From Archegozetes longisetosus (taxonomy: Eukaryota; Arthropoda; Arachnida; Sarcoptiformes; Trhypochthoniidae), in the NCBI GenBank assembly GCA_018873245.2, contig JAEMBT020000008.1, positions 1,846,001 through 1,910,000 of the forward strand: a stretch of DNA of 64,000 nt, given 5' to 3'. The notes beneath the pieces were generated by a model that searched no databases, was not told the origin of the DNA, and saw only the letters and a program-made list of their open reading frames with translations. Each line of letters begins with the position of its first letter. Positions within the stretch are counted from its first letter, which is position 1. A program made the translations under genes and the position numbers. Shown here piece by piece: positions 52,711 to 64,000 of this stretch.

Positions 52711-55700
52711 ATGTCAAACCATTCGTCGTCACTTATGTTTAAGGTATTTAGACATTCATTTTGTTCAACACTTCAATAACTGAATGACATTTCGTTGTTA
52801 TTATGCTTCTCATTCTTATCTATCTCTCAATCAATCAATTGATTTGATTAGGAAAAGGGTTCGCTTCAGTTCGAAGACATTTGGCCAAAAATGAGACCTG
52901 TTATACTGAAACTGCTGCGACAGGAGTCGGTCACTCGTGCCGAATGGCAGGAATTGTTTTGGTATTCAACTGAATTGTATTCGAATATTTTGATGTATTG
53001 TTTGTTAAATTGATGTGTTATTTGATTAAAAGGAATGTGCATTCAGTGTGTCTTTGGGATGAAAAGGGAGCCCTAAAACTACACTCCAATCTTAGAGAAG
53101 ATATACTAGACTTCATTCATTTCGCACAAATGGTAAGCCTTCAATTCACTTATCTATTCGTTTATCTATTTTAATATCGAATGTGATTCACACACATAAA
53201 AACTTTTAGGCAGGTATGTATTTCTATTTATAGACATATAAGAGAATTATTAATTATTATTTTTGCATAATTTGTATCAAATAAATACCATGAAATGACC
53301 TTCAAATTGGTCAAAGATCGTATAGTGAGATAGTTTGCAGATTAAGCAATTGTTTAGCAAAGCTCGAGTTTGAGAAATGACTTGTAATCAAAATTTGCCA
53401 AATGTTATTTTCTTTTAGTTTTCATAATTATATTGGAACTTTAATATATTGTTGAGTACTTTTCCTAATCGCCAACATTATGTGTTTATAACTAAGTCAT
53501 AAAAATGATTTCTTATCAACTAAACTCTTCAATCAAAATCATAATTAATGGGAAAACTGCTTCAAATTTTTCAGAGCATAGCATATGATGAAGTGTTTAT
53601 GACCTAAAGTGCTTTAAATAGTGTTTTTGAGGACAAAGAGAATCCTTGAAATATTAGGAGGAAATTTGAAACACTTTAAAATAGAGTATGAACCGTTCAA
53701 CTTTGTGGACTCATCATTTAATCAATACTTGACTCAAATTATGAAATAGTTTTGAGGAAAGTTGTCAACAATGAAAAAGGCTTCAAAACTTAGAGTCAAA
53801 TTATTGAAGTGATTATTATAACCAATGTTTATTATAAGATAAAGTTCAATTACTTCAATTAATACTTAAAGCCTAATGTTATCTAATTCATACAAGTATT
53901 GATTAGCATTAAATTGTTATCAATAAAATTAAGACGAGTGTGGTTTCTGTTGTGCGGCTTAACATAATATTGGATGAGTTGACACTTTTTCAGATCTAAA
54001 CTCGTTTCCATGCTATATAGCTGTTGAAAATGCATAGCTCGCTTCGTTTATAAATAGCTTAGCGATAAACAACCAGCCGTTTAAAGCTATATGTTTATAT
54101 CTCCTGATGACAAAAGCAAATTCTTTAGAAAGTTGAACAAATTCATTAGACATTTACCCTCCATTTCAAGACTATTCTCAATGGCAGGGAAACCCTTTCT
54201 AGAAAATAAATAAATGTTTGAACACCTCTTAATAATGATTGATGTTCTTCCTTAACTTCAATTTTGGTTTAATCTAATGATTTATACTATAAATTGTTGA
54301 AAATAGCGAGTAATGGCACACCAAGAAGATCAAGCTTTACTTAAAGCTTACATAAGCTCGTGGAGAAAGTTTTTCATACAATGTTCTTATCTTCCGATGC
54401 CTTTTCATCAGTTGGAACTGGCACTACTCAATAAGCCTCAAACTAATAATGCACAAAAGAAAGGCAATAATGAAGAAAGTATTGTCAGAAAGGTACTCAT
54501 CTCACAACACGGTTCCCACTAAACACTAACTAAACTTATTTTCCTAGTTAATGCTAGACAGTTGGAACTCTAGTATCTTCTCAAATATTAAACATCGCTT
54601 ACAAAATAGTGCTATGAAATTAGTTCACTCTGAACGCAATGGTGAAGCTTTTGATTCACAGTTAGTGATCGGTGTTAGAGAATCTTATGTCAATTTATGC
54701 TCAAACCCGAACGATCGCTTACAAATTTATCGCGAAAATTTCGAAAAAGCCTATCTCGAAGCAACTGAGGCTTTTTATCGAACTAAAGCACCAGAATACC
54801 TAGAAGCCAATGGAGTACAAACTTATATGAATTGGGCAGATATGAAACTTATTGAAGAAGAACAGAGAGCTGCTCGTTATTTAGAATCATATTCTGGTTC
54901 AGTACAAGCTGTGAGTTTTGCCATCAATTGTCTTTCATTTGATAAGCATTTATCTATTGTTATAACTATTTTCTGATTTACTCCAGTTATTGGACTGTTG
55001 TGTTAAAGTTCTCATCACTGCGTTTAAGGATATAATAATTGCTGAATGTCCTGTTATGATCAAATATAACGATACCAAGAGTGAGTTTCAAATCATTCAA
55101 ACGATATTTGAATCATGTTTACATTTTATTTGAAAAACCCCAAGATTGTAACTAAGATTCTTTTAAACTTGAAATATGTTGTTACATAATATATAGTCCT
55201 TGGACAAACCTTGACTTAAAACGCACTTATCTTCTACAAAACTATTAGTACAGGCGCTTATCAAATCAATTCATGAGATCAACCCTTTGCTCAATTAATG
55301 CATCAAATTGGTTATATCAGAAATATGCTAGATCTTGTTCAAGCATTCTTCTATTTCAAAGCTTATGCTTTGTTAAACTCTAAAAACTTAATTGCATATA
55401 GGACATGAGATCTTTTACTAACTTTTCGAAATGACTTACAGAATTACAACTCATGTTTCGTTTGATGGATCGGGTGCCAGAAGGGATTGTGCCAATGCTC
55501 AAATACCTCGAAACTCACATCATCGACCAGGGATTGGCTGATATGATAGCTTCGGCTGAAATAATAACACAAGATTCGGAAAAATATATCGAGCAATTGT
55601 TAGAATTATTTCGAAGATTTAGTTTACTAGTCAAAGAGGCATTTAATGACGATCCAAGATTTCTGACATCAAGAGACAAAGTATTAATAAATTGAAAGTT

Positions 55701-57672
55701 TCAATCTTCCCAATCAATGTCTAAACTAGCTTTAAATCATTTTAGGCTTTCAAGCAAGTAGTAAACGATACGTCTGTGTTTAGATTAGAACTTCCAACTC
55801 GTCAAAAGAAGTAAGTTTGTTGACGAAGTCTATTCAGTTTGTATTTGATTCATAATTTTCAAATTGACTAGTTATGCTAGTGGTTCGAATAAAGTACAGC
55901 CCGAGTCTCGTTGTCCCGAATTATTGGCGAATTACTGTGATATGTTGCTCAGGAAAACACCACTCAGTCGTAAACTAACTTCTGATGAAATCGAGGCAAA
56001 GCTGAAAGAAGTGGTAAGTTAGAAAATTCTGTTTTGAATTATAAATTTGTTGATCTGATTAGTCGTTTGGATTTTATTAACTTTCATTCTGGATGAATAG
56101 TTACTGGTATTGAAATACGTGCAAAATAAAGACGTATTCATGCGCTACCATAAGGCACACTTAACACGCCGTTTAATACTTGACTCTTCAGCTGATAGTG
56201 AGAAAGAAGAGAATATGGTTGAGTGGTTAAGGGATGTCGGAATGCCTGCTGAGTATGTCAACAAATTGGCGCGAATGTTCCAAGACATTAAAGTTAGCGA
56301 AGATCTAAATCAACAATTCAAAAATGCCAACCGATTAAGCCATGACCATTTTGCTGATTCTATCAATATTAAGATATTAAATGCTGGCGCGTGGGCGCGA
56401 GGCAGTGAGAGAGTACAGGTTTCACTTCCATTAGAAATGGAAGACATTATACCTGAAGTTGAAGAATTTTATCGTAAGAAACATAACGGACGCAAATTGC
56501 AGTGGTATCACCACATGTCAAACGGAACGGTTGGTAACTTGAATAAATGTTGAGTTGCTTTTAATCAGACTTGATATGCTTTTGATTTACAGTTAACATT
56601 TAGTAATCAAGTTGGCAAGTTTGATTTGGATGTCACAACATTTCAAATGGCAGTATTATTTGTTTGGAATGAAAGACCTTTCGATAGAATTAGTTACGAA
56701 AATCTTCGTTTAGCCACTGAACTGCCAGACCCGGAATTGAGGAAAACTTTATGGGTTTGTATTTGTTATGAATTAATGAGGAGAGTTTAGTTTTAATCAA
56801 AATATTTTAGTCTTTAATAGCTTTCCCCAAATTGAAACGTCAGGTTTTACTCTGTGATTGTGATGCAAAATCAATGAAAGACTTCGATGACAGCACCCTT
56901 TTCTCAATTAATCAAGAATTTTCAGTAATGTGAGTAATCGTTAATATTTTACAGTAGCATTATCTCAAACGTCAACTTTGAAAGTAGTAGTATCTTCTAA
57001 TTAAATATAAAACTCGAAGAATATATACTTGTGCTTATTTAAAATGATGTTTTAGGCGATTGTGAGACGTTTGAAGGCTGTAAATGTTTATTATGTAAAT
57101 CATATCTTTTTTGTTATCAGTGAATATAACTTTATAAGAGTCGATAACCTCATTGTATTACATATCTTCATTTTTAACGCAGACTTATATCTTGATAAAA
57201 AGCATTTTTGACTAATTCGAGGTTTTTAGTGATAAAATTCTAAAAGGAAGCTAATTAGAATTCAACTGAAATATCTATCTTTCATAGTTTTTATCTTACT
57301 TTCAAACTTATTCTAATGAATAACAGTGATATTGTTTTTCTTTGACTTTATAGAAAGAACGGTAAGCCTCAAAAGAGAGGTAAAGTCAATTTGATCGGTC
57401 GCTTGCAATTAGCGACTGAGAAATGTCGCGATGAAGACAATGAAAGTATAGTTCAGTTAAGAATACTTAGAACTCAAGAAGCAATTGTCAAGATTATGAA
57501 AATGAGAAAACGTATCACAAACGCTCAGTTGCAAACAGAACTGGTGGAAATACTGAAAAACATGTTTTTGCCATCAAAAAAGATGATTAAAGAACAGATT
57601 GAATGGTTAATTGAACACAAGTACATGAGACGCGATGAGGACAACATTGGTTTGTTTATTTACATGGCATGA
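52711..57672 (+). CDS. CUL5: cullin-5, E3 ligase scaffold
   Basis: Thirteen exons: 52711-52743, 52852-52961, 53033-53132, 54307-54492, 54548-54910, 54987-55080, 55442-55680, 55746-55810, 55872-56013, 56101-56529, 56593-56754, 56811-56929 and 57354-57672; total 2361 nt, 786 residues (human CUL5 is 780). Frame intact. N-terminal cullin repeats bind Elongin/SOCS-box adaptors (KGSLQFEDIW, VCLWDEKGALKLH, DSQLVIGVRESYVNLCSNP). The cullin homology domain starts at about exon 9 (KYVQNKDVFMRYHKAHLTRR, NMVEWLRDVGMP, INIKILNAGAWARGS) and the C-terminal winged helix carries the neddylation motif IVKIMKMRKRITN; it ends FIYMA. Closer to CUL5 than to CUL1-4 throughout. Intron 3 (53133-54306) is unusually long at 1.2 kb. 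The exon 10 donor appears to be a weak GTTGGT. Confidence 0.95.
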
Positions 57673-57782
57673 GTTATAGTATAATCATGTTTTCAATTCT
57701 AAAATATTTTTTATAATTATAATTTTACTGTAATATATCATTATTTCTATTTAACAATATTAGTTTGAAAACTAACAAATTA

Positions 57783-57788
57783 AATAAA
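57783..57788 (+). terminator. polyadenylation signal of CUL5
   Basis: AATAAA about 110 bp after the CUL5 stop in an AT-rich 3' flank. Confidence 0.5.
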
Positions 57789-59683
57789 GTCTCATTTTTA
57801 GTATAAATTAGTGATCATTTTTTCTATAATATATTTTCAGTATTTATGCTCTACAATTCTAAATAACAGTTCAACAATTTCTTAGAAATTAGTATCGAAT
57901 GACTATTCCGTTAATATTGGACCTAATTCCCATTGAAGATCAATTAAATTAAAACTAATGACAAGTTTTTATAGGATTGTTCATGTTCTAAGAAGAGAAT
58001 AGTCTGAAGAATAAATAAATGATAGCTAAGATTGAATAGCTTCATATCGATGTTAGGAATAAAATATTTATAATTATGTCCTGCTAAGAATTATTTTTCA
58101 AACAATTATTGGCGATTTTTTCGATTAGGTAATTAGAATAAAAATCTACAATAAAATTTAAATTATAGAAACTCGTTTACCTTAAAGGGTAAAAAGCTTT
58201 GTTGTCTGGCGTAAAATAGCCTTGGAACTTGGCATAATTAGCCTAGATTTCGAGAAAACTAACAATTATCGATTCTGTTGGTCATATACGATTCAAAAGA
58301 ATTAATTTATTAAAATTGAGCTCACGATTGCCAGATTTACCTGTACTGTAATAATCAATCGCATACGACTTTCATTTAAAATTATTTGAATCGTTGATAA
58401 CAAATCAAAATAGCAAAGATTTTTACTAATTGATTTAAAATCCCTTAATTTAAACTGATAGAGTTGAATATATCAATAACATAGCTACAGCTATGTAATG
58501 TAAGCTACAGCTCGAACTTAGATCTCTAAATTGATTCAGTCGAGAGATAGCAAAACAAGCTGAAAAAATTCATTTTTAAACTTTGCTCTCAGATAACCAA
58601 GTCATACTGTAAATTCAAAATTTCCTCCAATTTCACTTGAAGTTTAACCAAAGTTTTTATTAAGAGAAAGGGTATTGAGAAAATTGATACATGTTTTAGT
58701 CAATACTAGGCTTAGATTAACTTGAAATGTGACTAGCACTTCAAATATGTATTGAGTTTAATTCAAGATAACTGGTTAAAGATTCAATTTTAAGATAAAA
58801 GAGTTGACTAAAATTTGACGTCAGTATTGCCTCATGATAAACATCTTTCAGATTTGTCTTCATAAATTATATTCCCAAGCATTCAATAATGCTTTAGGAT
58901 TAAAAATAACTTTACGATAGAAATGATCAGAATAGGATCTGAAAATGACCGTTATCTTTGATTAAGGATTGCTGCACATGTTGGCATAAACTTATTGTTA
59001 ATCGATTCAAAATGCAAATCAATTTTATTTGATTTTGACTATCATTGAACCACTACTTTGGGTGTAATTATTTGTGCGAACCCCAAACTTAAATCAAAAT
59101 TAAATATTGAAAACTACATTAATCCTTGAACTGACTGGAAATGCCACTTAATTGCACTCGAGGCATATTTCCAATAAGTTGAACACCCATTCAGCCCAAT
59201 CCATATGAAAGTGGAAATGCCCGACTTTTCAAGTAAAAAAGATCATAATTAATCAAAATTTAGGCAGATCTTAAAACTCTAAGCTTTTCAAATGCTTTGC
59301 AAGAGATGAACTCAATCATCATTTTATAACCACATCTAACACACTGAGAATCTGAGCACTTTTTCTAGCGTTTTTATGTAAAAGATGATTTAAATAAGAA
59401 CTCACATTTAAAGTTAAAGTTTGAAATTGTGCAAAAGTTTGGTGACTAGCGGCAGCACTTGCTAACGAAAACATGTGATATGTAATAGCATTGAAAAATA
59501 GGACAGCAATGAGCGTGTATTGTGTTGTGTAATACGAGTAATATAAATTTGAAACGTGTCCCAATGCTTACATCATCTTTTGTTATACTGTTTTGTTTTG
59601 CTCTTCTCTCATCAAATTATTTATAAATTATTAATTTACATGTTTCTTACTGATTCAGTTGAACTCAATTTAAATTGTAATAA
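57789..59683. other. intergenic region CUL5 to YARS1
   Basis: About 1.9 kb, largely featureless. Near its right end, on the minus strand, 59410-59574 is an exon-like open stretch bounded by an AG acceptor and a GTGAGT donor (FFNAITYHMFSLASAAASHQ within it), but no partner exon is seen. The YARS1 promoter must lie in the last few hundred bases. Confidence 0.35.
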
Positions 59684-63363
<3,680 letters not shown>

Positions 63364-64000
63364 TTGTCAATATGTAGTTTTAATTACTTTAATTAAAAGC
63401 ATCTTTGGATTATATAAATATATTTATGGAAATTATTACGATTACTATCGAGTTATTTAAACCATTGCTTTTCAAACATCACATTATTAATGATGTTTCA
63501 CTAAGAATTACGGTTTCTTACCGCAAACACGTTTCAATCCTTAAAATTTTTTCAAGTTTTGGTTTAATATAATTTAATAGTGATTCAATTTTTGATTATA
63601 TGTAATGCATTTTTATATTTAACACTAATTACTGTCATAAGTTGCGTGATTATCGCTAATAAATTTGCGTTCATTAGAGTCTGTCAATTGAGTTAATATT
63701 TCTCTTCAATGCTTTAATGATTAAAATGGACATAAATGTCTGATATAGCTATTGAATTCTACATCATTGACCGTGTTGGATAATTGCAAGTTAGCTTTTC
63801 TACCATTTATAAATTTTTTCTAATTTTGTGTCGAGGCTTTTAATATTCTGAATGCAAAATTCAAAATTGCCAAACAATTTTCTATTCAACTCAATAAGAA
63901 TTATTAAAAACAATAATTAGATGCTCTATAAAATTTTAATTTGACAAAATAAATAAATAATATGCAACACAATGTTAAAGTCTTTGCAAATGTGTGGTCC
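63364..64000. other. 3' flank of YARS1
   Basis: AT-rich sequence to the window end with no ORF, repeat or RNA gene I can support. Confidence 0.4.

Noticed and set aside
57789-59300. Search for tRNA genes or a nested gene in the CUL5-YARS1 spacer
   Set aside because: No A/B box pair with cloverleaf potential found by eye, and no homologous frame.

Overview
The window is AT-rich animal nuclear DNA with short introns, mostly 60-110 bp. The gene set (FAM76, CLYBL, AMD1, TFG, PUS7, ZNF106-like, muskelin, cullin-5, and a tyrosyl-tRNA synthetase with a fused EMAPII domain) is metazoan. The proteins look arthropod-like and a small-genome chelicerate such as a mite is my best guess, but no marker settles the taxon. 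There are no prokaryotic operons, CRISPR arrays or rRNA, and I recognised no tRNA.

Left block (1-15.1 kb) is packed with single-copy housekeeping genes in alternating orientation: FAM76 (-, runs off the left edge), CLYBL (+), AMD1 (-), an unrecognised two-exon gene (+), TFG (-, single exon) and PUS7 (+). Three pairs are head to head and share 5' regions: FAM76/CLYBL, AMD1/unknown and TFG/PUS7.

Middle block (15-42 kb) is accessory and fast-changing. A cassette made of a secreted-ectodomain sushi receptor gene plus a MAPEG (TMEM79-like) gene has been tandemly amplified on the minus strand. Copies A, B and C keep the sushi gene, but their MAPEG genes are decayed. Copy D keeps only spacer plus an open MAPEG gene. 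Copies B and C carry precisely datable mobile-element insertions: a 662-bp hAT-type element with an 8-bp target duplication, a roughly 220-bp MITE with a 3-bp duplication, and an inverted-duplicated mariner piece at a TA site. Paralogous empty sites exist in sister copies. A decayed fragment of the ZNF106-like gene and a decaying RING gene with two PH-like repeats also lie here, with several long inverted repeats.

Right block (42.7-63.4 kb) returns to conserved genes: ZNF106-like (+), an intron-containing MAPEG gene (-), muskelin MKLN1 (-) head to head with cullin-5 (+), and cytosolic tyrosyl-tRNA synthetase (+). MKLN1 (GID/CTLH-type ligase subunit) and CUL5 (cullin-RING scaffold) both serve ubiquitination. 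AMD1 feeds polyamine synthesis, CLYBL clears citramalyl-CoA, PUS7 modifies RNA, TFG organises ER exit sites and YARS charges tRNA-Tyr.

Two cross-cutting points stand out. AMD1 contains what looks like a textbook AT-AC (U12-type) intron. Six genes in the window, including three conserved single-copy ones, each carry a 1-nt indel, mostly in short homopolymers, which suggests residual consensus errors rather than wholesale gene death.
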